A stretch of 64,000 nucleotides of DNA from Flavobacterium hydrophilum (GTDB taxonomy: Bacteria; Bacteroidota; Bacteroidia; Flavobacteriales; Flavobacteriaceae). The notes beneath the pieces were generated by a model. That model was not told the origin of the DNA. It made no database searches and saw nothing but the letters and a program-made list of their open reading frames with translations. This document shows positions 1 through 12,241 of this stretch, one piece after another. A program made the translations under genes and the position numbers. The DNA lies in contig NZ_QJHL01000001.1 of the NCBI RefSeq assembly GCF_003202405.1, forward strand, positions 806,001-870,000. The letters run 5' to 3'. Position 1 is the stretch's first letter; the number at the start of each line of letters is the position of its first letter.

Positions 1-1
1 C

Positions 2-1576
2 AATTTTGTTGGATTGTATTCAAATGAACAGCGTACAAGTAACAGTTCTCGTATAACAAGAAACGGAATTACTTCTGATGCATTTCAGTTTTACAATTTA
101 GGGCAGAGTGAAGAAGAGGCAGTTATTAGACCTGAGGAGCAGGATTATACGCAATGGGGACTTACTTCCTATATGGCCAGATTGATGTATTCATATGATA
201 ATAAATATTTTATTTCCGGAACAGTTCGTTCAGATGGTTCTTCAAGACTTGCACCAGGTAATAAATGGTTTACTTATCCAGCAATATCTGCAGGTTGGAC
301 AGTTTCAAATGAATCTTTTATGAAAAAGCTTTCCTGGGTTAATTTGGTAAAATTACGTGCCGGTTATGGTACAACTTCTAATCAGGCTGTAGCTCCGTAT
401 TCTACTTTAGGCGCATTGGGTACAAGACCTTATAATTTTGGAAGTACAAACTCAACGGGGGTGTATGTTACACAAGCTCCTAATCCGAATTTAGGGTGGG
501 AATTCTCTACAACCTGGAATTATGGATTAGACTTTGGATTCTTTAATAATCGTTTATCTGGTACAATTGAATATTACACAACACATACAACCGATGTTCT
601 GCAAAGTGTTAATCTACCGCCAACAGGAGGTGTGAGCAGTTATATTGGAAATGTTGGAGAGACTGAGAATAAAGGTTTTGAAATAGCATTAAACGGAGTA
701 ATTCTTGATAACCCAAAAGGACTTACCTGGACAGTTGGTTTTAACTTATATGCCAATGATAATAAGTTAGTAAAACTTGCTTCAGGAGCTCAAAGAGATG
801 AAGGGAACTCTTGGTTTGTAGGTCATAATATCAATTCTATCTATGATTATCAAAAAGTGGGTATCTGGCAGGAGGGTGATCCTTACATGTCCATATATGA
901 GCCTGGACCAACAGGTATTAACCAACAAGGAACTGTAGTAGGATCTATTAAAGTGAAATATACAGGCGATTTTAATCCGGATGGTTCGCCAACACGTGCA
1001 ATTAATGCAAGTGACAGACAAATTATAGATACTGACCCTGATTTTCAGGGAGGTTTCAATACAAATTTAACTTATAAAGGTTTCGATTTTTCTGCTGTTG
1101 GTGCATTTAAAAGCGGAGGTGTGTTAATAAGTACACTTTATGGAGGTGCAAGTTATCTTAATCTTCTAAACGGCCGTAGAAGTAATGTTGACGTAGATTA
1201 CTGGACACCGGACAACAGAGATGCTGAATTTCCTAATCCAAGAGGTATCAGAAGCGGGGATAACCCAAAATATATGTCAACAATGGGATATTTTGATGCA
1301 TCGTATGTAAAAATCAGAGCGCTAACATTAGGTTACACATTAGATCAGCAATTTATGAGAGATTTAGGGATTGAAAAGCTTAGACTTTATGTTACGGCAC
1401 AAAATCCTTTTGTATTATTTTCTCCATACCATAAAAAATCTGGAATGGATCCGGAAACAAATTCATTAGGAGATGAAAATCAGGCTGTAGCTTCATACAA
1501 CAGAAGATTTTTGGTTATTGGAACAAACACACCTTCAACCAGAAATTATTTATTCGGACTTAATTTAACATTTTAA
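2..1576 (+). CDS. SusC-like TonB-dependent outer-membrane receptor, C-terminal part (5' truncated by window edge)
   Basis: The reading frame is open from base 2 and runs 524 codons to a TAA stop, so only the C-terminal half of a roughly 1000-residue SusC/RagA-type receptor is present. The sequence shows repeated amphipathic beta strands with aromatic girdle residues, the outer-barrel motif around YDNKYFISGTVRSDGSSR, and a C-terminus ending LFGLNLTF, the usual terminal Phe strand of this family. These proteins form the TonB-energised barrel that imports oligosaccharides captured by the partner SusD lipoprotein. The susD-like gene follows after 12 bases, which supports co-transcription. The TTG at base 14 is not a real start, because coding sequence continues upstream. 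The substrate cannot be read from the sequence, but the downstream enzymes point to xylan oligosaccharides. Confidence 0.95.
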   Translation, partial: NFVGLYSNEQRTSNSSRITRNGITSDAFQFYNLGQSEEEAVIRPEEQDYTQWGLTSYMARLMYSYDNKYFISGTVRSDGSSRLAPGNKWFTYPAISAGWTVSNESFMKKLSWVNLVKLRAGYGTTSNQAVAPYSTLGALGTRPYNFGSTNSTGVYVTQAPNPNLGWEFSTTWNYGLDFGFFNNRLSGTIEYYTTHTTDVLQSVNLPPTGGVSSYIGNVGETENKGFEIALNGVILDNPKGLTWTVGFNLYANDNKLVKLASGAQRDEGNSWFVGHNINSIYDYQKVGIWQEGDPYMSIYEPGPTGINQQGTVVGSIKVKYTGDFNPDGSPTRAINASDRQIIDTDPDFQGGFNTNLTYKGFDFSAVGAFKSGGVLISTLYGGASYLNLLNGRRSNVDVDYWTPDNRDAEFPNPRGIRSGDNPKYMSTMGYFDASYVKIRALTLGYTLDQQFMRDLGIEKLRLYVTAQNPFVLFSPYHKKSGMDPETNSLGDENQAVASYNRRFLVIGTNTPSTRNYLFGLNLTF

Positions 1577-1588
1577 TCAGGAACAACC

Positions 1589-3529
1589 ATGAAACGATAT
1601 ATTTATAAAAAATTAATTATAGGATCAGTAGTTTTGTTCTCCTTTGCAGGCTGCTCTGATATTTTAGAAGAAAAACCACATGATTTTTATGAACCTGGTT
1701 ATTTTAAAACAGAAGCGGGTGTAAAACAGGGATTAACTTCACATTATGCTCATTTACGCTGGATATACGGGCAGGCATATTATTATAATTCTGTTCAGAC
1801 CGGTACAGATGAAAATACATATGGACAACAGGCCGACGGAAACTTCAAAGATCATGATTTATCGGGTGTTGGAGTAATTAATCCTAATTCGAGCAGAGCA
1901 GACGTAGTTTGGAACAACTCTTATAATGATATCAATACTGCCAGCGGAATTATTGAAAATGGAGCAGCAGTGGGTGTGGCAAGTAGTTTAATTGCTGAGT
2001 CAAGGTTCTTTAGAGCTTTTGATTACTTTTTATTGGTACAGAATTTTGGTGGTGTGCCTTTAGATTTAGGAGCAGGTGAACTGAAATTCAACACCAAACC
2101 GTCAAGATCTTCTAAACGAAATACCGTTACTGAGGTTTATACTAAAGCTATTTTCCCGGATTTGGTAACAGCTGTAAATGATTTACCTGATGCACCAAGA
2201 TTAACAGGTACAGCCACTAAAACATTAGCCCGTTTATTTTTGGCGAAAGCCTACCTGACATATGCTTGGTGGTTGGAAAATCCAAATAATATTCCAACTT
2301 ATCCTGATACACCAAGAGTAGATCCTGATGGACATAATGCACAATGGTATTTTCAGAAAGCATACGATTTGGCTTTAGAAGGAATTAACAATCCGGGTTC
2401 ATATGGATTGTTGGATTATTATTATGATGTTAACTTAGGTTCTAATGACCGTAATAAAGAAATGATGCTTTATGCTGATCATACGGAGGAAAGCGAATAT
2501 TACAATGGTGCCAGTCTAACTTACGGAAGCGGAGGCTCACCTGATAATTTTGCCGGATGGATGGGGACATTCAATTACACTGCTATAAGAAGTAAAAATG
2601 GAGGAGCTTCAGTTTCTTCTGTACAAAGAGCTGCTGATCAATTCTTAGGACGTCCATGGGTAAGAATGGTACCGCCTATTGAAGTTTTTACAAATACATT
2701 TGCTGATAAAACTAATGATTCCAGATATGATGGAACATTTACTTCTGTTTATCGCGGAAATTGGAATTTACTCGGAACAGGATTAACAAATGTAGCTACG
2801 CTTAACAATGCTAATGGATTGCCTGTAGCACCAAATGGAGCAATTTTAACTTTCTTAAATGATGAACCGGCTACACCAATTACATATCCTTCAGGAGCAG
2901 GAGACAGCGGTGTTGGAGCAGGAGTTTTACCCGGCAGAGCTGATTATGTTATTTCACCATCCGGAATAAGCAGAATAGTTTATCCAGGTCTATGGAAATT
3001 AGGGCCATATCGTACTGATAATGCCGGAGGATTAGGACAGCCGAATGCTGGTAGTACAAGACCATTCCCGGTAGCTAAATTTTCAGAACTTTATTTTGTT
3101 GCAGCAGAAGCTGCAGTAAAAGGGGCAACTGGTTCTATGACAGCCAGAAGCCTTATAAACGTAATACGTGCACGTGCTGGAAAATGGCGTTGGGATAACA
3201 ATGGTCATGTAGCTAAGAGTGCAGACAACAGTACTGTATTAACCAGTGCAACTCCGGCTGTAATTACTATTAATTATATTCTGGCTGAGCGTTCACGTGA
3301 GTACTATGGAGAAGGATACCGTTGGTATGACTTAGTAAGAACTCAAAAATGGAATGAAATTGCGGGCACTTACTCAATCAGTGGGTCGAATTATGGTCAG
3401 CATACACCACAGATTGTTACCAGAACTATTCAACCATATCATTATTTACGCCCAATTCCTCAAGGTCAGATAGATTTAATGGAAATGAGCGCTGCTGAAA
3501 AAGCAGAATACCAAAATCCAGGATATTAA
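1589..3529 (+). CDS. SusD/RagB-family surface glycan-binding lipoprotein
   Basis: This 646-residue protein starts with a lipoprotein signal (SFAGC, acylated Cys22), followed by the SusD N-terminal pattern DILEEKPHDFYEPGYFKTE. The C-terminal part has the RagB/SusD signature: KFSELYFVAAEAAVKG, then an INVIRARAGK segment, then the ILAERSREYYGEGYRWYDL block and the closing LRPIPQGQ motif. SusD proteins are helical TPR-like lids that bind glycan at the cell surface and cap the SusC barrel. It is longer than many SusD proteins (about 500-600), with the extra length in the middle (roughly residues 340-470). It lies 12 bases after susC and ends about 90 bases before a strong terminator, so susCD may form its own unit or be highly expressed relative to the enzymes downstream. 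Confidence 0.95.
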   Translation: MKRYIYKKLIIGSVVLFSFAGCSDILEEKPHDFYEPGYFKTEAGVKQGLTSHYAHLRWIYGQAYYYNSVQTGTDENTYGQQADGNFKDHDLSGVGVINPNSSRADVVWNNSYNDINTASGIIENGAAVGVASSLIAESRFFRAFDYFLLVQNFGGVPLDLGAGELKFNTKPSRSSKRNTVTEVYTKAIFPDLVTAVNDLPDAPRLTGTATKTLARLFLAKAYLTYAWWLENPNNIPTYPDTPRVDPDGHNAQWYFQKAYDLALEGINNPGSYGLLDYYYDVNLGSNDRNKEMMLYADHTEESEYYNGASLTYGSGGSPDNFAGWMGTFNYTAIRSKNGGASVSSVQRAADQFLGRPWVRMVPPIEVFTNTFADKTNDSRYDGTFTSVYRGNWNLLGTGLTNVATLNNANGLPVAPNGAILTFLNDEPATPITYPSGAGDSGVGAGVLPGRADYVISPSGISRIVYPGLWKLGPYRTDNAGGLGQPNAGSTRPFPVAKFSELYFVAAEAAVKGATGSMTARSLINVIRARAGKWRWDNNGHVAKSADNSTVLTSATPAVITINYILAERSREYYGEGYRWYDLVRTQKWNEIAGTYSISGSNYGQHTPQIVTRTIQPYHYLRPIPQGQIDLMEMSAAEKAEYQNPGY

Positions 3530-3621
3530 TCCTAATATTATAAGCAAATGTAGCCGTAATTATAGGCGTTGATTTTACAGAATAACTTTATAAGAAGGTT
3601 TTTTTAAGTTTGCTTAGTTTG

Positions 3622-3650
3622 AAGCCGAGGGGTAATTCCCTCGGCTTTTA
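3622..3650 (+). terminator. Rho-independent terminator after susCD
   Basis: A perfect 10-bp stem (AAGCCGAGGG / CCCTCGGCTT) with a 6-base loop is followed by TTTTA. It lies about 90 bases downstream of the SusD stop codon and before the GH43 gene, so it should end or attenuate susCD transcription. Confidence 0.85.
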
Positions 3651-3794
3651 AATTCTGAATTCAACTCGTAAAGGTCAGGTTTTACAGCTATTATATATTA
3701 AGACGTGATGACAAATACTAATACAGTTGATATAAAATGAAATACTTTTAAATATAGGACATTTCAAAGAGATGTTAATAATAAACCAGTACAA

Positions 3795-5537
3795 ATGAAG
3801 CAGAAACCAATATTTTTCTTATTATCAATATCATTATTATTTCTTTTTTCTTTTAATGAAGCAACGGTTAAAGATACTCTTCCAAAAAAGAAGATTGAGA
3901 GAGGCCCGATTTTTTCCAATGTTGTTTACCAGGGAGATGATGATATTTATAAAAATAATCCACTGAAACCGGATGAGTTTTATTCTCCAGTTTTGCAAGG
4001 GTGTTATCCGGATCCTGCTATTACGAGAAAAGGAGATGACTATTACATGGTTTGTTCTTCATTTGCCATGTTTCCCGGAGTGCCGGTTTTCCATTCTAAA
4101 GATTTAGTGAACTGGACTGATCTGGGGGGCGTATTAAACAATGTCTCTGAATTTAATCCGCATAATACTGGTATCAGCCAAGGAGTATATGCTCCAGGTA
4201 TAACTTATAACCCTCATAATGATACTTTCTATATGATTGTAACAGCATTTTCAGGAGGTTTGGGCAATATTATAGTAAAAACAAAAGATCCTATGAAAGG
4301 ATGGGGAAGTCCTGTAAAATTAGCTTTTGAAGGAATTGATCCTTGTATATTCTTTGACGATAACGGAAAAAAAGGTTACATTGTTCATAATGATGCTCCT
4401 GATAAAGGAAAAGAATTATATCAGGGACATCGTGTAATAAAAGTTTGGGAATATGACCTTGAAAATGATAAAGTAATTCCGGGTACTGATAAAATTATAG
4501 TAGACGGAGGCGTCGATCTTTCTAAAAAACCAATATGGATCGAAGCACCCCATTTGTATAAAAAAGACGGGCGTTACTATTTAATGTGCGCCGAAGGAGG
4601 AACCGGAGGAAATCATAGCGAAGTTATTTTTGTTAGTGATAGTCCAAAAGGACCTTTTAAACCAGCATCAAATAACCCAATTCTTACCCAAAGATATTTT
4701 CCAAAAGACAGGGCAGATAAAGTAGATTGGGCCGGTCATGCAGATTTGGTACTTGGTCCGGATAATAAATATTATGGTGTATTTTTAGGTGTTCGTCCTA
4801 ATGACAAGGACAGAGTTAATACAGGACGCGAAACTTTTATGCTGCCTGTAGACTGGTCGGGCGTTTTTCCGGTTTTTGAAAACGGATTAGTACCTCTGGA
4901 GCCCAAAATAAAAATGCCTGAAGGAGTTACTGAAAACAAAACAGGCAAAGGTGGATTTTTCCCAAATGGGAATTTTACGTTTACCGAAAATTTTACTTCT
5001 GAAAAATTAGATTACAGATGGATTGGACTTAGAGGTCCTCGTGAAAATTTCATTTCAGTAACTAAAAAAGGATTACAGATTACTCCTTTTGAAGTAAATA
5101 TCAAGGAAGTAAAACCAACTTCTACACTTTTTTACAGACAAATGCACAACACTTTTTCTTTTGCAACAACAATAGATTATAAACCGGCATCTGAAAAGGA
5201 TCTTGCAGGAATTGTATGTTTACAAAATGAGCGTTTTAATTATGTTTTTGGAATCACAAAAAAAGGAAAAGACACCTATATCTTATTGGAAAGAACAGAA
5301 AAAGGTCAGTCAAAAATTATTGCCAGTACCAAAATTGAAATTAAAAAGCCACTTCGTCTTCAGGTAAAAGCAAAGGGAGATAATTATGAATTTAGCTATT
5401 CTTTAAATGGTACCGATTTTGAAAACTTAGGAGGAAGTGTTTCCGGAGATATACTTTCAACAAATGTGGCCGGAGGTTTTACAGGAGCATTAGTAGGATT
5501 ACATGCCACAGCTGCAAACGACACCAAGGCAGAATAA
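3795..5537 (+). CDS. GH43-family beta-xylosidase / alpha-L-arabinofuranosidase
   Basis: This 580-residue secreted protein has a Sec signal (residues 1-23). The GH43 five-bladed propeller spans about residues 65-370. The three acidic catalytic residues are visible: Asp73 in YPDPAI (general base), Asp182 in EGIDPCIF (pKa modulator) and Glu250 in IEAPHLYKK (general acid). A C-terminal beta-sandwich of the kind seen in two-domain GH43 enzymes fills about residues 390-575. Family members remove xylose or arabinose from xylan and xylo-oligosaccharides; the exact specificity is not readable. The gene is the first of the enzyme run and is separated from susD by a terminator, so it probably has its own promoter, though I found no convincing one. 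A 19-bp hairpin follows the stop codon. Confidence 0.9.
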   Translation: MKQKPIFFLLSISLLFLFSFNEATVKDTLPKKKIERGPIFSNVVYQGDDDIYKNNPLKPDEFYSPVLQGCYPDPAITRKGDDYYMVCSSFAMFPGVPVFHSKDLVNWTDLGGVLNNVSEFNPHNTGISQGVYAPGITYNPHNDTFYMIVTAFSGGLGNIIVKTKDPMKGWGSPVKLAFEGIDPCIFFDDNGKKGYIVHNDAPDKGKELYQGHRVIKVWEYDLENDKVIPGTDKIIVDGGVDLSKKPIWIEAPHLYKKDGRYYLMCAEGGTGGNHSEVIFVSDSPKGPFKPASNNPILTQRYFPKDRADKVDWAGHADLVLGPDNKYYGVFLGVRPNDKDRVNTGRETFMLPVDWSGVFPVFENGLVPLEPKIKMPEGVTENKTGKGGFFPNGNFTFTENFTSEKLDYRWIGLRGPRENFISVTKKGLQITPFEVNIKEVKPTSTLFYRQMHNTFSFATTIDYKPASEKDLAGIVCLQNERFNYVFGITKKGKDTYILLERTEKGQSKIIASTKIEIKKPLRLQVKAKGDNYEFSYSLNGTDFENLGGSVSGDILSTNVAGGFTGALVGLHATAANDTKAE

Positions 5538-5551
5538 ATATTGAATTTTAC

Positions 5552-5605
5552 AAATTAATAAGTATGTAGTATTTAAAAAGAAAGAAACTACATACTTATT
5601 AATTT
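5552..5605 (+). repeat. 19-bp perfect inverted repeat between GH43 and SGNH esterase genes
   Basis: The arms at 5552-5570 and 5587-5605 are perfect reverse complements (19 bp) around an A-rich 16-base loop. There is no long T-run after it, and co-directional genes continue, so it looks more like an intercistronic mRNA-stability or partial-attenuation hairpin than a full terminator. Confidence 0.7.
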
Positions 5606-5643
5606 AAGTATTAAAAATGATAATAATCAATAAATAGCTACAC

Positions 5644-6879
5644 ATGAAAAGAGAATATTTCAAATGGTTATTGTTTATACCTCTCTTGCTTTTGATTTTG
5701 GGATGTAAGCCCAGTCAATCACCTATTAAAAAAGCAGGAAAGTCAGGTAATGAGAATTGGGTGGGTACCTGGGCAACGGCACAAATGCTGGTAGAACCAA
5801 ATAACATGCCTCCTGAACCGGGTCTGGCAGAAAATACCATTCGACAAATTATTAGAGTTTCAATAGGAGGGAAGCAGCTGCGCCTCCGTTTTTCCAATAT
5901 ATTCAGTGATCAGCCAACCGTCTTGAAATCGGTAAGTGTAGCAAATGTAACTGCTGCTCCGGGGATTGATCCTGCAACACAAAAAATACTAAGTTTCAAC
6001 GGAAATCCTGAAATAACAATGAATCCGGAACAGGAAGTATTTTCAGATGCCTTTGATTTTGATTTAAAGGCAGGCCAGCTATTAGCCATTACCATTCATT
6101 ACGGAGCTGCATCGCATAAAACATCAGGACATCCGGGTTCCAGAACGACTTCTTACATTTTGCAAGGGGATAACATTTCTGATGCTGCTTTTTCCGGTGC
6201 GGTAAAAACAGATCACTGGTATTCCATTATGGGAGTAGATGTTAATAACGACCAATCTGCCAATATCGTTTGCCTTGGAAATTCTATTACTGATGGCCGT
6301 GGATCCGGAACCAATAAACAAAACAGATGGACAGATATCTTATCTGCCAGATTACTTGCCAATAAAAAAACAGATCATATAGGAGTTTTGAATTTAGGAA
6401 TAGGAGGGAATTGTGTGGTTAAAGGCGGATTAGGCCCAACAGCACTGAATCGTTTTGACAGGGATGTATTATCTCAAAAAGGCACAAAATGGTTAGTGAT
6501 TCTTGAAGGGGTTAATGATATTGGAGGAATTAAAAATCCGCAAGATGCACCTCTTAAAGCTCAGGAATTGATTGAGGCTTACAAAGTCATGATTGATAAA
6601 GCACATGCTAAAGGAATCAAAGTCTATGGCTGTACCATTTTACCTTTTCAGAAATCGTTTTATGATGCGCCCTACAGACAGGAAGCAAGAGATATCGTAA
6701 ACACATGGATTCGAAATAGTAACGCCTTTGATGCTGTAATTGATTTTGATAAGGCAATGGTTTCAGAAATAGGCTCAAAAACTATTTTATCAGACATGCA
6801 TGACGGCGACTTTTTGCATCCAAACGAATCAGGTTATCTCAGAATGGGAGAAGCTGTAGATCTGGATTTATTTAAATAA
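5644..6879 (+). CDS. SGNH/GDSL-family esterase lipoprotein
   Basis: This 411-residue protein has a lipoprotein signal (LILGC, Cys21), so it is membrane-anchored, probably facing the periplasm or cell surface. Residues about 35-195 form a beta-rich N-terminal region. The SGNH hydrolase core follows: block I GNSITDG with nucleophile Ser214, the block II Gly in LNLGIGGNCV, the GVNDIGG block III Asn, and block V DFLH with Asp389 and His392. In this setting it most likely removes acetyl groups from xylan or xylo-oligosaccharides. That substrate is inferred from the neighbours (GH43 upstream, a three-domain esterase 33 bases downstream), not from the fold, which also occurs in lipases. Confidence 0.85.
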   Translation: MKREYFKWLLFIPLLLLILGCKPSQSPIKKAGKSGNENWVGTWATAQMLVEPNNMPPEPGLAENTIRQIIRVSIGGKQLRLRFSNIFSDQPTVLKSVSVANVTAAPGIDPATQKILSFNGNPEITMNPEQEVFSDAFDFDLKAGQLLAITIHYGAASHKTSGHPGSRTTSYILQGDNISDAAFSGAVKTDHWYSIMGVDVNNDQSANIVCLGNSITDGRGSGTNKQNRWTDILSARLLANKKTDHIGVLNLGIGGNCVVKGGLGPTALNRFDRDVLSQKGTKWLVILEGVNDIGGIKNPQDAPLKAQELIEAYKVMIDKAHAKGIKVYGCTILPFQKSFYDAPYRQEARDIVNTWIRNSNAFDAVIDFDKAMVSEIGSKTILSDMHDGDFLHPNESGYLRMGEAVDLDLFK

Positions 6880-6903
6880 AACTTAAATGATTTTTGATAA
6901 TAA

Positions 6904-9621
<2,718 letters not shown>

Positions 9622-9658
9622 GAGGAGTGATATATAATTGATTTTTTAATAAAACACA

Positions 9659-12196
9659 ATGAATAGATTTTCAGTATTTATCATAACTCTGCTCGCCATC
9701 TGCATATCGTGTACATTAAAAGCAGCACAACCTTTTATAACAGCTAAAAAAGGCAGTGACGTTCTTGTTTTGAAAGAGAAATCAATACCTCTTTCTTTTT
9801 TTGTTAATACCGGAATAGATCCGGGTATTGGGCGTGCACTAAGCAATCTGCAGTCTGATTTTGAAAAGGTAACAGGTCAAAAGCCAACGGTTTTTAACCA
9901 GAATCCAAATTCGTCTTCGCCACTGATCATCATAGGGGTAATCGGGACCAATTCTATCATTGACGATTTAGTAAAACAGAAAAAAATAGACGAAAAGCTC
10001 CTTAAAGGAAAGAATGAAAAATTTATTATACAAAGTGTTAAAAATCCATTCAATGGAGTGGAGGAAGCTCTTGTAATTGCAGGTAGTGATAAACGAGGCA
10101 CGATATACGGAATCTATGAATTGTCCCGACAAATTGGTGTTTCTCCTTGGTATTACTGGGCTGATGTACCTGTTGAGCAAAAAGATAATATTTATTTTGT
10201 AAAAGGCATATACACTGATGGAGAACCAGCCGTAAAATACAGGGGGATTTTTATCAATGACGAAGCCCCCGCATTAAGTGGCTGGTCTAAAGCTACATTT
10301 GGAGGCTTTAACAGTCAGTTCTATGAAAAAGTTTTTGAATTGTTGCTTCGTCTTAAAGCCAATTATATCTGGCCCGCGATGTGGGGTAACGCTTTTTATG
10401 ATGATGATGCAGCTAGCGGACCTCTTGCCAATGAAATGGGAATTATCGTTGGGACCTCACATCATGAACCAATGGCTTTGGCTCAGACCGACTGGCATCG
10501 ATATATTAAAAAAAACAATCTTCCAAATGTTTGGGATTATGCTAAAAATAAAACAGTTTTAGACGAATTCTGGAAAGGCGGAATAGAGCGCAGTAAGAAT
10601 TGGGAAAAACTGGTGACAGTTGGAATGCGCGGAGACGGGGATGAAGCGATGAGCGAAGGAACCAATATAAGCCTGCTGGAGAATATTGTAAAAGAACAGC
10701 GTAAAATTATTGCACAGGTTACCCATAAAAAAGCCGAAAAAACACCTCAGGTATGGGCATTGTATAAGGAAGTACAGGATTATTATGATCAGGGGATGAG
10801 AGTTCCTGACGATGTTATTTTATTATTCTGTGATGATAACTGGGGAAATGTCCGCAAACTCCCAGACCTGACAAAGTCCATGCACAAAGGCGGTTACGGA
10901 ATGTATTATCACTTTGATTATGTAGGAGGACCAAGAAATTCGAAGTGGATAAATATAAGTCCGATACAAAGAGTCTGGGAACAAATGAATCTTACCTACG
11001 AACACGGTGTCGATAAAATCTGGATCGTCAATGTAGGAGATTTGAAACCAATGGAATTTCCCATCAGTTTCTTTTTGGAGATGGCATGGAATCCTAAGAA
11101 TTTTAATTCTCAGAATCTTTTCGAATTTACCGAAAAATGGGCAACTGATCAGTTCGGAAAAGAACATGCCAAAGAAATTGCAAGACTATTAAATACCTAT
11201 CCAAAATTCAACAGAAGAGTTACTCCTGAAATGTTGGACAGCAAAACCTACAGTCTTGAAAATTATAATGAATTTCAAACCGTTGTTACTGATTATAAGA
11301 ATCTGTCACTTGATGCTTATCGAATTTACAATGATATTCCACAGCAATACAAAGATGCTTATTTTCAGCTTGTACTATATCCTATAGATGCCTGCAGTAA
11401 TCTTTACGAAATGTATTTTGCACAGGCAAATAACAGAAAACTGGCGTCAGAAAAAAACATTTTAGCGAACACTTTTGCGGAGCAGGTGAAAAGTAATTTT
11501 GCAAGAGATTCTATTCTTCAAAACAAATACAACAATGAAATTTCAGGTGGGAAATGGACTCATATAATGGATCAGATGAGAATTGGATATAAAGCCTGGC
11601 ATGATGCTCCAAAAAATATCCTTCCCGAAGTTACTTATGTAACTGAAGAAAAAGTTTCTAAAAGAGCTGTTTTCCAGGAAAAAAACGGGTACATCTCTAT
11701 AGAAGCCGAAAATTATTCAGCTTTGAATAATTCTAAAAATATTCACTGGGAAGTGATTCCTGACTTTGGCAAAACAAAATCAGGGATTACTACATTCCCT
11801 CAAAATACGTATCCCAAAAAGGATGAAAATGTTTTTCTGGAATATGATGTCAATTTTGAATCTAAAGGTGAATTGAGTGTTCAGCTTTGGTTAGCTCCAA
11901 CACTCAATTTTAATGGTAATAAAGGACTGAAATACGAAATTTCTTTTGATGGAAATGAGCCTCAAACTATAAATTTTAATGGTCACTACAGAGGTGAATT
12001 AGGAAAATGGCAGGCTGAACATATTATTAAATCCGTTACCAAACACAGCATTTTAAATTCCGGGAAACACACATTGCGTATTCGTGTATTAGACCCTGGA
12101 ATTGTCCTGCAAAAAATCCTTATCGATTGCGGCGGTTTAAAGCCAGCTTACCTGGGAGCTCCGGAAAGCGAAATTATTTATCAGGATAAATTCTAA
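9659..12196 (+). CDS. GH115 xylan alpha-1,2-glucuronidase
   Basis: This 845-residue secreted protein has a signal peptide of about 22 residues. Recognisable GH115 segments include the N-terminal NLQSDFEKVTGQKP region, YRGIFINDEAPALSGW near residue 200, ANYIWPAMWGNAFYDDD near 240, the DDNWGN segment near 395 and the HFDYVGGPRNSKW stretch near 420. The C-terminal beta-sandwich lies around residues 680-840. The length fits the family. GH115 enzymes remove (4-O-methyl-)glucuronic acid from internal xylose residues of intact glucuronoxylan. It lies 37 bases after the esterase gene and 45 bases before the GH30 gene, consistent with one operon that strips ester and glucuronate decorations. A Cys near residue 18 makes a lipoprotein possible, but the lipobox is poor. 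Confidence 0.92.
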   Translation: MNRFSVFIITLLAICISCTLKAAQPFITAKKGSDVLVLKEKSIPLSFFVNTGIDPGIGRALSNLQSDFEKVTGQKPTVFNQNPNSSSPLIIIGVIGTNSIIDDLVKQKKIDEKLLKGKNEKFIIQSVKNPFNGVEEALVIAGSDKRGTIYGIYELSRQIGVSPWYYWADVPVEQKDNIYFVKGIYTDGEPAVKYRGIFINDEAPALSGWSKATFGGFNSQFYEKVFELLLRLKANYIWPAMWGNAFYDDDAASGPLANEMGIIVGTSHHEPMALAQTDWHRYIKKNNLPNVWDYAKNKTVLDEFWKGGIERSKNWEKLVTVGMRGDGDEAMSEGTNISLLENIVKEQRKIIAQVTHKKAEKTPQVWALYKEVQDYYDQGMRVPDDVILLFCDDNWGNVRKLPDLTKSMHKGGYGMYYHFDYVGGPRNSKWINISPIQRVWEQMNLTYEHGVDKIWIVNVGDLKPMEFPISFFLEMAWNPKNFNSQNLFEFTEKWATDQFGKEHAKEIARLLNTYPKFNRRVTPEMLDSKTYSLENYNEFQTVVTDYKNLSLDAYRIYNDIPQQYKDAYFQLVLYPIDACSNLYEMYFAQANNRKLASEKNILANTFAEQVKSNFARDSILQNKYNNEISGGKWTHIMDQMRIGYKAWHDAPKNILPEVTYVTEEKVSKRAVFQEKNGYISIEAENYSALNNSKNIHWEVIPDFGKTKSGITTFPQNTYPKKDENVFLEYDVNFESKGELSVQLWLAPTLNFNGNKGLKYEISFDGNEPQTINFNGHYRGELGKWQAEHIIKSVTKHSILNSGKHTLRIRVLDPGIVLQKILIDCGGLKPAYLGAPESEIIYQDKF

Positions 12197-12241
12197 ATTA
12201 TTTAATTGATTAAATTTTAGTAACCAATAATAGTAAAAAAT

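Noticed and set aside
10823..11167. 114-residue minus-strand open frame.
   Set aside because: It lies wholly inside the GH115 gene, opposite its conserved coding sequence, with no family resemblance.
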